Positions 1-10,353 of a DNA stretch of 64,000 nucleotides are shown here, one piece after another. Both the position numbers and the translations under genes were made by a program. Position 1 is the first letter of the stretch. Every line of letters begins with the position of its first letter. Source of the DNA: Trichaptum fuscoviolaceum (taxonomy: Eukaryota; Basidiomycota; Agaricomycetes; Hymenochaetales; Trichaptaceae); the NCBI GenBank assembly GCA_910574455.1, contig CAJSYZ010000003.1, positions 5,105,396 through 5,169,395 on the forward strand, read 5' to 3'. The notes under the pieces were generated by a model. The model made no database searches. It saw nothing but the letters and a program-made list of their open reading frames with translations, and was not told the DNA's origin.

Positions 1-1191
1 GCTAAGCGCCATCATCGCGCCGCGAGTTTGTAGCTGCGCTAGTGATACCCTTCTTGATGACGTTGCTGAGTGCCGGGAGAACATGAGCTGACGGAAGTGA
101 AGTGGTGAGCGTGTTGATGATGCGTAGAGCAGAACGAAGAAAGAGAGTCTTCATCTACATCGTCCCAATTGGATTACATTGCGATAGGCATTGGGCTCTG
201 GGGTGCCTCTAAGGCAAGGCCGGGAGATTGAACCTTCCACTTCTTCCAGATGGAACAATCAATGACGTCTGTAAGACATGAAAGGGATGCCTCGTATTCT
301 GACCCACACCGTATTGATGCACATCGAGGTGTATCCCAGAGTCTCATTCTTCCTCGGAGTTGTTGTATCGTGCAAACTGGCTATGCAATGATGGCAATCA
401 GTTGACGCAAATAAAGCTAGGACGCGGTAGACGTACCTCATTAATCCGTACAGTTTCTCGTATCCCTTCCCTGCAGCTTTCTCACATATGCAACCCAATC
501 TCAATATCCCTCCATTTCTTGGGTATGTAGTTGACACGGAAGTAAGCAAGCGTGACTTGGTGCACAAGTGCGACTTGGTCAGGATGAGGAACTTGAAGAA
601 GAGTAAGATATGCAAAAATCGACTCAGGATAACACATGGTGGATGTCGGAGAGATGTTGTTGGCAAAGAGTTCCATCCGTCGTCCCTGCAGTGGCAGTGA
701 CGCCGTGACCCTTTCCTTCCAACACAATTGCAAATAAATATTTCCTTCGTTCTGACCACCACTGGGGCATCTGGAAATCCGCCAAAATTGTTACTCTGTA
801 GTCAAAGTCAAGGTAAGCATGCATTAGTTCAATGGGATGAAAAGTGGAACTGGCATTCACCATGAAATTATCTCAGTCATTGAGGTATCGCACACGTCTC
901 AAATCCTAGCATCGAGCTGAAGACAAGAATTGATGGATGGATGTTAATGGATGAACGGCGAGAGTTGAACATGATCGACGTTGGACCTGGTCGCTGTGAC
1001 GGCTCTTCAAGTTGGCAACGTAATGGGGTTTCCGCCGAGTAAACGCCTCACACGGTATTGGTATCAGTTTCCAACAGCTATCCTTTGACCTTGGCCTCTC
1101 TACGTCTCCCAAGGTCTTTAAAGCAATCATTCTCTCAGTTATATTCATTATAATACCCTCATTCCAAGACGCGGCCATCTCACTGTTTCTA
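1..1191. other. Stretch without a confident gene
   Basis: No family is recognisable here. On the minus strand between about 863 and 485 there are open stretches in adjacent frames with protein-like composition and a plausible acceptor (TTTCCAG) near 770, so the end of an intron-containing minus-strand gene is possible. I could not join the pieces into one credible frame and make no functional call. The 1080-1190 part is the presumed promoter and 5' UTR of the zinc-finger gene that begins at 1192. Confidence 0.3.
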
Positions 1192-2208
1192 ATGGCCTAC
1201 TGTGATCGCTGCGAGCGCTACTTCCAGAATGATAACAATCTGCTCAAGCACAAGATGAACTCTTGGTCGCATTTTTTCTGTGACAACTGTGATAAGGAAT
1301 TTACGACCTGGAATTCTCTGGAGCAACACTACTCTAATAGCCCGCGGCATCACTATTGCAGCGATCATCGATTGGTACGTAGTGGCCATGATCGATCTTT
1401 CGCACACTCATACATATATCACTTTCTTCAGAACTTCCACAGCCCGGAAAGCCTTCGCCAACACTACATTCAAAGTGGTGATCACTCGTACTGCAAGTTG
1501 TGTTCCATTCTCTGTAGCGACTTCGACGATCTCCTGGAGCATGGGGAGGAATACCACTTTGTCTGTGGCAGTTGCGACCGATTCTTCCAGGCCGAGCAAT
1601 CCCTCGCTTCCCACATAGCAGCCTCGCACTACTATTGCATAGATTGCAATCGCTTTTTCAATACTCAGTCCAACCTAGATCAACATCTCCGTTCATCCGC
1701 GCACAAACCGAAGACATTCTGCTGCGTTGGACGCGGGTGCTACAAGCAGTTCATCAGCATCTCCGCGCTCGTCATGCATGCAGAATCCGGGGCATGCTGT
1801 GCCGGTCTCACACGCAAGCAAGTGGACGACTTTGTTGTGCGGGCCGACCGCAAGCACCGCCTCATCACGAACCCCAACCGCCTCCTCACAGACGCGTCCG
1901 GCACGTGCTGGGTGCCACCGGACGAGGAGTACCAGGCGACTTCCCGCTCCTGGAATGGATCAGGCTTCGAGTGCTTTCTTTGTGGGAATGAATTCCGTAC
2001 GCTGGCTGGGCTGAACATGCATCTGAGCAGTCCGAGACACGCGGCGGACATTTATCGGTGCCCCATGACCGCTTGTGGGATGGAGTTCTCTACGCTGAGC
2101 GCTCTGATTCAGCACGCGGAGTGGGGCAGCTGTGGTGTCGGGCGTAACCAGCAGGTGAAGAGCGTCTTGAACGGTATGCCGAACAATATGAAGCGGATTG
2201 CTTTGTGA
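1192..2208 (+). CDS. C2H2 zinc-finger protein with multiple degenerate fingers
   Basis: The open frame is 338 codons from ATG at 1192. It contains a run of C2H2-type fingers from the first residues onward (YCDRC, FFCDNC, YCKLC, FVCGSC, YYCIDC), each followed by a pair of histidines, then two more near the C terminus (FECFLC and YRCPMTAC). A linker of about 60 residues separates the two groups. Proteins of this layout are common in Agaricomycetes and are presumed nucleic-acid binding, but no specific role is known to me. A stretch at 1375-1431 starts GTACGT and ends TTCAG, is 57 bp long (19 codons) and has no stop; removing it restores finger spacing around HHYCSDHRL/NFHSPESL. The spliced protein would be 319 residues. 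I favour splicing, with retention as an alternative. Confidence 0.8.
   Translation: MAYCDRCERYFQNDNNLLKHKMNSWSHFFCDNCDKEFTTWNSLEQHYSNSPRHHYCSDHRLVRSGHDRSFAHSYIYHFLQNFHSPESLRQHYIQSGDHSYCKLCSILCSDFDDLLEHGEEYHFVCGSCDRFFQAEQSLASHIAASHYYCIDCNRFFNTQSNLDQHLRSSAHKPKTFCCVGRGCYKQFISISALVMHAESGACCAGLTRKQVDDFVVRADRKHRLITNPNRLLTDASGTCWVPPDEEYQATSRSWNGSGFECFLCGNEFRTLAGLNMHLSSPRHAADIYRCPMTACGMEFSTLSALIQHAEWGSCGVGRNQQVKSVLNGMPNNMKRIAL
1375..1431 (+). other. Probable 57-bp in-frame intron in the zinc-finger gene
   Basis: Donor GTACGT and acceptor CTTCAG. The length is a multiple of three and contains no stop codon, so both spliced and retained forms keep the frame. The retained segment (VRSGHDRSFAHSYIYHFLQ) has no finger residues and interrupts a finger. 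Confidence 0.65.
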
Positions 2209-3684
2209 TGGTGAGTGATTACCTTCACTTCTGAAGCCTATTGGGTCTGAGGGAGATATCTTGCATTTAGATAACGCTGATGGACTCGGTTGAAATTAAC
2301 TTCTTGGAATTTTGGATTTGACCATGATATCGGGAGACACGGACAATCAAGGACAAGAATCTCATGTTACCACTGCGTATTTTAACAATGTCAGTGGCTC
2401 AATTTCTACAGATGTATTATACCGGAATAAATGTATAAATGTTGGTTGCTTGAGCTGACTCTTTTTAGTGGCATGATATTCTGCGCTACCATCAAATCAT
2501 TATTATTCTTCTTTGCAAAAAGCATGACAGTCGCGTGCAATTACTTACGCTTCACTTTAATTTCTTTATCTTGCCTCGTTGTAATGCCCGAGGCATTGCG
2601 GAACCGCTTTGCGTTCTTTTCTAGATGAGCGAGATTTAACTTGCTTGTTATTTGTATTAATTTCTTTCACAATCCCCGCCCGTCCATAATTATACGGTGA
2701 AACATTTGCAAGGTATCTAAGAGGCCGGGTCCACTAATGCTGCTTCTTCTTCTATATCTTAGCTGCATTATTCGGACACTCACTCGTTGCAAGCTCTGTT
2801 AGAGATGCATTTGATATTTCCATTGCTCCAAAGTCAATTCTAGTACTGCTTTTTACAAAGGCAGTGAACAGGTGTCATAGCCATGCAATACTGATACTTT
2901 AAGTATACAACCATTATAAAAGAGAAGTACACTGCACTCACTAGATAAGGCTCCGGCATGTGCCTTCTAATTCAAGTTGTGCTAAAACATGTTCTCGTGC
3001 ACGGTCATACTCTACCACACTATTACAGGGTGGCTTCGAATACCATCGTTGCTGATGCCTCAGTCCTTCCGTTCAAAATCACTGAGAACAATCACCCATA
3101 CAGAATGTGACATTGCCTCGTTTGAGGCAGTGAAGATTTGCTTCTATCACAAGAAGCTGAGATGAATGCGGGGCGAGACCTTTTCGATAAGTGTTCTTGC
3201 AACGTGTTTTTAATATCGATTACACCTGTGTCCAAAAAGGAAGAGATTGCAAGATTGGTTACTACGTTTCTATCTCCAAGGGTGGACTTGTAAGTGGTAC
3301 CTAAATTGAAAGTTAGATATGTTTATAGAGAAAGACAGGAAAAATTCTCAGAACTCGATGTATGCGTTCAAACACGCACTTAAACACGAAATATTGTTTC
3401 CCCGAAGGCAACAGAATCCAGATGATTGCACTGTCTGTGTCAAGTTGTCAACACCGGATTCACAGTTTCCCACCATATGTACCTTATATCACTGCCCCGT
3501 GTTCTCACTCGCCGTGATGCACAGCTGCGTCGTTCATGGGAACAAACCGAGTTTGGTGCTCTTGTTTTGGACTTTGAGGTGGTATAAGAAGAGGAGATAA
3601 TCGAGTACTTTACAGCAGGGGCTCATTGATCCCCAGCTCATCTTGATCTAAGGACCCGTCAGCACTATCTGTTCTAAGCCAGCT
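2209..3684. other. Intergenic, no gene recognised
   Basis: AT-rich sequence between two plus-strand genes. Short open frames at 2431-2628 and 3319-3600 show no family resemblance and no credible splice structure. The first part should hold the 3' UTR of the zinc-finger gene and the last part the promoter of the gene at 3685. Confidence 0.5.
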
Positions 3685-4502
3685 ATGGCTCTGATCCAAC
3701 GCCTGTCAAGGCGTGTGCGTCTTAGACGCAGGTCGGAGCCCGCTCCTGATACACCTCCTCCTGTCCAACAACCTTCACGGTCAAGGCAGATTCATGTCGC
3801 AGTTGATACGTCGAGAACCGCCGTGCGCGAGGCTATTATATTCATTAAGAATAGCTCCGATGCGCTTCCTCCGTTGAAGAGCGTAGCTGGAGGGTTAGAT
3901 GGGATATTGACTATGATTGAAGTATGCAATATTCAAGGAGACATACCGTAGCCAGACTAATTTGGTCTTAATATAGACTATGCGCGACAACAAAGCAAAT
4001 GTTATCCGCCTTCGCGAACTGGTTGTCCGTCTTTCTGACAACCTTGGAGACCTTGTGAATAAAGAGGAGTCTATACCAGATGAACTGAGATTCAGCTTAG
4101 CACTCCTAGACGAGTAAGTCATTTATACCTTCTCTGATATACTGTACTCTAATATGTTTCAAACAAGTGGCCTCCAGGATATCCAGGAAGAGCTGGATGT
4201 CATTTGTTCCGAAGGAAGGATTCTGAGCTTCATTCGTGGATCGAAGCGACGCGGTCGTCTTGTCAAGCTAAAAGAGAGCCTTAGCGACACCGCTAACACA
4301 TTTGTGGTCTCAAGCGTAGCAACTATCCAGATTCAGATTGGGCGCGTGGTGAGAGCAGTGTAATTAATGTAAAGACGGAAGTATGCTGAATTCTTGAGGT
4401 GCCTCGTAGGATGAGAAGGTTGATCGGCTTACGGCGTCGGTCAGCAGGATGGATGATCGTTATCATCTCATCTTGAGAACTTCTATCGTTTTATTTGCCT
4501 GA
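3685..4502 (+). CDS. MLKL/HeLo-like N-terminal helical-bundle protein (stand-alone)
   Basis: Four exons join in one frame: 3685-3921, 3977-4113, 4168-4348 and 4410-4502, with introns of 55, 54 and 61 bp. The product is 215 residues. After a basic, proline-containing N terminus comes a helical domain with ALPPLKSVAGGLDGIL, then RDNKANVIRLRELVVRLSDNL, SLALLDDGLQDIQEELD and a final helix with EKVDRLTASVSRM. This pattern matches the MLKL N-terminal-like adaptor domain that fronts many Agaricomycete NLR-like and tetratricopeptide proteins; in the family it is a four-helix bundle linked to membrane-active cell-death signalling or protein adaptor use. Here no NACHT, kinase, TPR or WD domain follows, so it would be a free adaptor or a truncated NLR-type protein. 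Domain call from pattern only. Confidence 0.72.
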
Positions 4503-5009
4503 GCACCTAAATGCTACCACCAAAGCAACTTCCTGATCAACCGCAACCAAACTAACAACTAACAACAACTTGACTTTCGGTTTGATTTGGTTGTTGTGGC
4601 ATGTGACTTTTGGCGGGTCTGACCCGTCGAATGTCGTTCCGACTTGTCTGTCGTGTCGGGGGTGCGGAGGGCAAAGGATGTCCGTCGACGGCGGATATCT
4701 CAAATCGACAGAAATCTTGAGTTTTGTTATTACAACGGACCATCCTTGGGTTTTAATGGTCGAGGGACTCTGTAGTGTAGAGATGTAACTTGTCAGAAGA
4801 AAGAAAATTGTCTCAAAAAGAACAAAAATGAGGTTTAGTCATCAAGGCACGTGAGTGACGTATAGCGAGGAAAATTGAGGCAAGGGTTTTCAGCCGACGC
4901 ACTGCATTCAACCTCCATCGATCTTGCTTCTCCTAGTCCATTCCACTCTTTCCACTCTTTCTGCTTCATCTTACTTCTTTTTCTCAACACAAAACAAAAC
5001 AATAGAATA
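4503..5009. other. Intergenic with ARB1 promoter and 5' UTR
   Basis: Contains a short inverted repeat around 4613-4630 (GGCGGGTCTGACCCGTC) and, nearer the start codon, a pyrimidine-rich leader (4915-4980) directly before the ATG at 5010. The segment from about 4875 is duplicated in decayed form near 27.6-27.8 kb on the minus strand. Confidence 0.5.
4848..4860 (+). promoter_or_regulatory. CACGTG plus GTGACG motif upstream of ARB1
   Basis: CACGTG (4848-4853) is followed at once by AGTGACG. CACGTG is a bHLH/E-box type site. Its position about 160 bp before the start codon is suitable for a promoter element, but no factor can be named from sequence. Confidence 0.3.
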
Positions 5010-7847
5010 ATGGCCCCTTCAGCATCGAAGCAGAAGCGCTTGGCCGAGAAGGCGGCGAAGCAGTCATCAAAGGTCAAGAACGGTGACGGAAGCACGACGG
5101 GCACATCGACCACGACGCCCTCAGGCTCGGTCAATGGAGGAAGCTCTGTGAACACACCGTTAACAAGCAGGTCGGCTGCGACGAGCACCGAGAACTTGAA
5201 TGCGATGGAAAAGCTTCAGCTTGCTACTGATCGGTTCGTTACCCGCATTGGGCGTAAATGTGTGCATACATATGTGCTGATGATGTCCATCTTACAGGAG
5301 CGCTGCTGGTGTCTTAGTGTCAGACGTCAAGGGAAGGGACATCAAAATTGATCAGTTTACGCTGTCGTTCCACGGCCGACTACTTATTGAGGGAGCGGAG
5401 ATTGCGTTGAACTATGGTCAGCGGTATGGGTTATTGGGTGAGAATGGCTCGGGGAAGGTAAGCAATCCCGTCGTTGAACTGTCTTTTTTATGCAAGAATA
5501 TTTGTGTTTGGAACCTTGTCATGGTCAGCGAGATTGCTTCGATCGACCTTGCTCGATGAGCGTGAACTTAAGCGCTACTACAGCCGCAGGAAAGCATGTC
5601 GATGTCGTCCGTCTTGCTTTCTTTGCTTCTTATTTCCTGTGGAATTCCGAATGTGACGACGATAGCCTCATCTCAAACGAGCTGCATTTCTGTTACTTTG
5701 AAGCTCATTCAAGACTTCGTTTCTTTACGACTATATGCTTCATGTATGCTGACGCCGGTCTCTTTATCAGTCCACATTCCTGCAATCACTTGCCAATCGG
5801 GATATCGAGATCCCAGAACACATCGACATCTACCTCGTCAGCGGAGAAGCCGATCCGTCAGACGTCAACGCCATCGACTTCATCGTCGCATCAGCGAAGG
5901 AGAAGGTCGCGAAACTGGAGAAGCGCATCGAAGAGCTCAGCGTCGCGGACGAGGTCGACGAGCTCGCGCTCGACGCCGCGTACGAGGAGATGGAGGAGCT
6001 GGACCCGAACACGTTTGAGGCGAAGGCGGGGAGCATCTTGCATGGGTTGGGCTTCAGCCAGGCGATGATGAAGCGGCCGACGAAGGATATGAGTGGTGGG
6101 TGGCGGATGCGTGTTGCGCTTGCGAGAGCCTTGTTCGTGAAACCGCATCTGTTACTACTCGGTTCGTCTGCAAGAAGTTCATATGCTACAGACTTTTGCT
6201 GAAGACGTTATTCCAGACGAACCTACTAACCATCTGGACCTCGGTGCGGTGGTCTGGCTGGAGGCGTACCTCTCGACCTACAACCACATCCTCGTCATCA
6301 CCTCGCACTCGCAGGACTTTATGGACTCCGTCTGCACGAACATCATGGACCTCACGCCGAAGAAGAAGCTGATCTACTACACGGGCAACTACTCGACGTA
6401 TGTGAAGACCAAGTCCGAGAACGAGGTCAACCAGATGAAGGCGTACGCGAAGCAGCAGGAGGAGATCGCGCACATCAAGAAGTTCATCGCGTCCGCGGGC
6501 ACGTACGCGAACTTGGTGAAGCAGGCGAAGTCGAAGCAGAAGATCATCGATAAGATGGAGGCGGCGGGGTTGGTGGAGAAGATCGAGCAGGGGAAGCCGC
6601 TGCGCTTCAATTTCGAGGGCATTCGCAGGCTGCCTCCGCCGATCATTGCATTCAACGACGTCGCATTCTCGTACTCGGGGAAGAAGGAAGACTACCTGTA
6701 CAAAAAACTCTCGTTTGGTATTGAGTGAGCTCAGCTATTCTTTTCTGATGGTACGCTTCTCATAGCAACTCGCAGCATGGACTCTCGTATCGCTATCCTG
6801 GGAGCAAACGGTACGGGAAAATCGACATTGCTGCATCTCATCACGGGTGCGCTCCAGCCATGCGAAGGAACTATCTCCAAGCACGTCAGCCTGAAACTTG
6901 CCAAGTACTCGCAACATTCAGCGGACCAGCTGCCATATGACAAGACCCCGATCGAGTATCTCGATGCAATGTACCACGCCAAATTCCCGGAGAAGGACTT
7001 GATGGTGTGTAACAGAGGTGCTCCTTTACGTCGTCGTTTACTGAATATATATCGTCCCCATCTTCTTCCTCTTTCTTGCAGGCATGGCGAGCACAACTCG
7101 GCCGCTTTGGTGTCTCCGGATCTCACCAAACCTCTCCGATCAAGAACCTCTCCGATGGTCTGCGTAACCGGTATGCCCACCCGCTGATTCATTGAACGCT
7201 TGTGAGCCTCATGCATATCGCACTTGCAGCGTTGTGTTCTCCCAACTTGCGTTGGAGCACCCACACATTCTATTGCTCGGTATGTGATCAGATCTTGTGC
7301 AATGGCGCATTTGGAGAAGCGGCGCTGATGGACTATTTTTTGCTTTGCGCCTCCGCCATGTGGTCTCTTGCTGCGCCTGCTTCTCGACGCGCACCGTTGC
7401 CCTGCCTACCTCGCAACGCGTCTCTGGCGACAGATGAGCCGACGAACCATTTGGACATGGTGTCTATCGATGCGCTCGCACGTGCGATCAAGGAGTTCGA
7501 GGGCGGTGTCGTTATCGTCTCGCACGATTTCCGTACGCACGACTTCGATTCCTAGTACCACTCTTCTCTATGATTGACGATGCATTGTCTGCTTCAAAAC
7601 AGGTCTGATCTCGCAGGTGGCCGAGGAGCTGTGGGAGGTTAAGGACAAAGGCGTGCGGAACTTGACGAAGGAGGGCATCACGATTGTTGATTACAAGAAG
7701 CTTCTTATGCAAGAGAGTGCGTCTTTCGTTCATCTCATTCTTCCGTCTCTTGCATTCTGACTTTCTTTTTGCTGTCTAATAGGTCAAGACTCGATCGCGA
7801 AGGCGAAGCTGTTCAGCAAGGGATCCACGAGCCGGACGGGCACATGA
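5010..7847 (+). CDS. ARB1: ABCF-type ATPase Arb1 (ribosome biogenesis)
   Basis: Ten exons join cleanly: 5010-5233, 5298-5457, 5771-6161, 6217-6724, 6776-7004, 7082-7170, 7230-7279, 7434-7532, 7603-7716, 7783-7847, giving 642 residues (yeast Arb1 is about 610). A basic, S/T-rich N terminus precedes two ABC cassettes with no membrane segments: Walker A GENGSGKST near residue 122, signature [12 protein letters not shown] near 236, Walker [13 protein letters not shown] near 255; then the ABCF linker with [13 protein letters not shown]; second Walker [10 protein letters not shown] near 437, signature LSDGLRNR near 527, second [12 protein letters not shown] near 550. Arb1/ABCF2 is a soluble, essential ATPase acting in 40S/60S maturation. 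Intron 2 (313 bp) and intron 7 (154 bp) are much longer than the rest. GCN20-type ABCF proteins have a different N terminus, so Arb1 is the better call. Confidence 0.92.
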
Positions 7848-8324
7848 TTTATTGCGTGTAGGAGAAGGTTTTTCTTTCCGCGCACTGAGGCGCCCTCACG
7901 ACACTTGTTGTTTTCTCCATCCTCATTGACACGCCCCAGTCACGAGAAACATAATTGCAAAACGTACTAGTATTCTTCTGAATGTGTTGTTTTAGCATAA
8001 AAATTGTATCACAGCGTATAACTATAGATGTGGTTGTTTCCTGATATACATACGTGTATGTTCTCTTCAGACCATGTGTGTGATGATTTTGAAACTTGAA
8101 ACGAAACGATGATGGAGAAGATATCAAAACACGCGCAGTTTCTATTTTGTTTATTCTTAGAGACAGCAGGAAGCTAAGCTACATCTAGAGATCGCGGCGG
8201 GCGGCGGGAATAAAGATCAGATGACGAGATTTTGTGGGAGTGAAGTAAGTGATGGTGATGTACAAACATAAGAAACATAAGAAAAGTGAAAGGAAAATGA
8301 TGATTAATACGGGTGAGGAGGGTA
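7848..8324. other. Convergent intergenic region (two 3' UTRs)
   Basis: Lies between the stop codons of ARB1 (plus) and the PP4 gene (minus), so it should hold both 3' UTRs and polyadenylation sites. It is AT-rich with no coding signal on either strand. Confidence 0.6.
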
Positions 8325-10353
8325 TCAGAGGAAATATTCTGCGGGAGGCCGTTTTGCGGGTATGGATCGGACGTCCTGGGGGAGTATACATAAGTCAGCA
8401 ATGGATCTGGCAGGTGAAACAGTCCGAACTAGGCGGACGAAGGACATCTTTTTTTTCTTGGTTAGTTAGATGGACTTACGGAGGGTGCGTGTGAGAAGAC
8501 TTTGTATTCCTGCCCGAGGTGTTCGTCGAGGACGAGGATGGAGGCGACGTTTCCGCAGCTATGGATGGGGTGGTCAGAATCGGGTGTCAGAGGAAGGATT
8601 CTACGAAGATAAGTTCTTTGAAGAAAAATGAAGGAAGAAAGAAATCGAATAAGGGCAAAATGCTCGAGGGAAAGCTTGGCGGAAGATACTTCGGTGCAGA
8701 AATGTGTCAATCAATGCACCAAGCCAGCGATGGTCGCTCGGAGGGTGGGATTCTCCGACTGCACGATGAGATGCGGTTTGACTGGTCGAGGGCAAACGAA
8801 AACGAAACGAAACGAAACAGAAGAGGGGAAGAGAAGACATGAGTTTTGAGCGGAAACGCTTCTAGGCCAGGTCCTTTCCATCAGAACTCGACTCAACACC
8901 TCGGCGCATTACTTAAAGAGACCGCTTTATCTGTGCGCGCGGACTGGCTGGCTGGCTGGGACGCCGTGACGTTAGAAGGGAAGCAGAAGTAGAAGCATTC
9001 GGCGGTAGATTTCAGGCGATACAGGTCGGTTGCCGGGTGCGCGGTCTGGTGATGGTATGAACGCCGGAGTTTGGGACAGCCGGTGTATGATAGGTGGGGT
9101 TGAGGCGCGCTTCGCCGGGAGGTGATGCACATGGAAGAAGAAACACAAAAGAGAAGAGAGAGGTGTGCTTTGGAAACAAGAGAAAAGCGAAATTCGCGGT
9201 GGAGAGGAAGAACACGAGACGCGGGGGAACAGACGTACCGATAGCAATAATTCGGCGCGCTCCAGACGGTGACGATGGTGCGGTCGAACATGATCTTGTA
9301 GCCCTCCATGGCGAGCTGGTGCGCGCGCGCGATGAGGTCGAGCGCGTTGTTGTGTGCGAAGGCCTTCGTGATGTCGCCGCCGAAGAGGAAGCCGGCGCCG
9401 CGCGGGGAGAGGCCCCAGCCTGTGATGTCTGCAGCAGAGGTGAGTTAGGCGGGAGGGGGAGGGGGAGGGGAGAGGAGAACGTACCGTCGGGGTCGGACCA
9501 GAGGAGGTCGCACATGGGTCCGTCGTGCGGGACTTCCTGTTTACGGTCGATCGCGCGTATCTGCCGGGACGGGGGATGAGGGACTCGACAAAACAAAAAT
9601 GCAGTCAGCGCTGCGCCGCACGCACCTGGTCCACACCCGTCAAATTCGGACTCAAGCCGCCATGCACGCAAAAGACACTGCCGTCGACGATAGCAGCGAG
9701 GGCGAGGTAGTCGAAGACCTCGCAGCAGTAGCGCCAGACGTTCGCGGAGCCGTACTTGCGCTGGCACTCGTCGAAGAAGCCGTACACCTGCGTGATCTGC
9801 CGCGACTCGTGGTTCCCCCGGATGAGCGTGATCCGGTCGGGGTAGCGAACTTTGTAGGCGAGCAGCAGGAGGAAGGTCTCGACGGAGTAGAACCCGCGGT
9901 CGACGAAGTCGCCTGTGTGTGTGGTGTGCGGTGGGTGGTTAGTGGTTGTGAGTAAGGAAGGACAGGAGGGAAAGAGAGAGAAGGGCGCACCCATGAAGAG
10001 GTAGTTTGTGTCAGGACAGAACCCGCCGACCTTGAAGAGCTCCATCATGTCCCAGAACTGCCCATGAATGTCCCCGCATATCTACAATCAAAGTGTTAAA
10101 TCAACTATCTTTACTGCAGAGGAAAGAGACAAGGAGACGAACGGTAACAGGAGCATCGACAACCTGGACGTTCGCCTCCTCGATGAGGATCTCGCGCGCC
10201 TTGAGACAGAGCTGCTTGACCTGCTCCTCCGTGATGGGCTCGCACCGCAGCAGCTGCTCGATCTGGCTGCACGTCGGTGTGTGTCAGCGCTTTTTCTACG
10301 GTGTGGTACTGATGCTGCGCGACACGCACTTACTTGTCCAGGTCGCTGGGCAT
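8325..10353 (-). CDS. PPH3: PP4-type serine/threonine phosphatase catalytic subunit
   Basis: Eight exons on the minus strand: 10353-10334, 10266-10143, 10081-9991, 9912-9626, 9560-9485, 9428-9239, 8558-8480 and 8375-8325. The product is 305 residues, the usual PPP4C length. All metal and catalytic motifs of the PPP family are present: GDIHG (51-55), GDFVDRG (79-85), GNHE (111-114), then RAHQL and [11 protein letters not shown]. The N terminus (MPSDLDNQIEQL) and the run [20 protein letters not shown] fit PP4/Pph3 best, with PP6/Sit4 and PP2A as alternatives. The C terminus is PPAEYFL; the family usually has DYFL with a methylated final leucine, so the acidic position is a conservative change. 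Pph3 reverses DNA-damage signalling such as gamma-H2A. The first exon is only 20 bp and the intron before exon 7 is 680 bp. Confidence 0.9.

Noticed and set aside
200..250. tRNA-like B box (GGTTCAATCTC on the minus strand)
   Set aside because: No 5-bp T-arm stem and no A box or acceptor stem at suitable distances. No convincing tRNA was found in the window.
9012..9767. 251-codon minus-strand frame inside the PP4 locus
   Set aside because: Reads through introns in a shifted frame. The eight-exon PP4 model explains the region.
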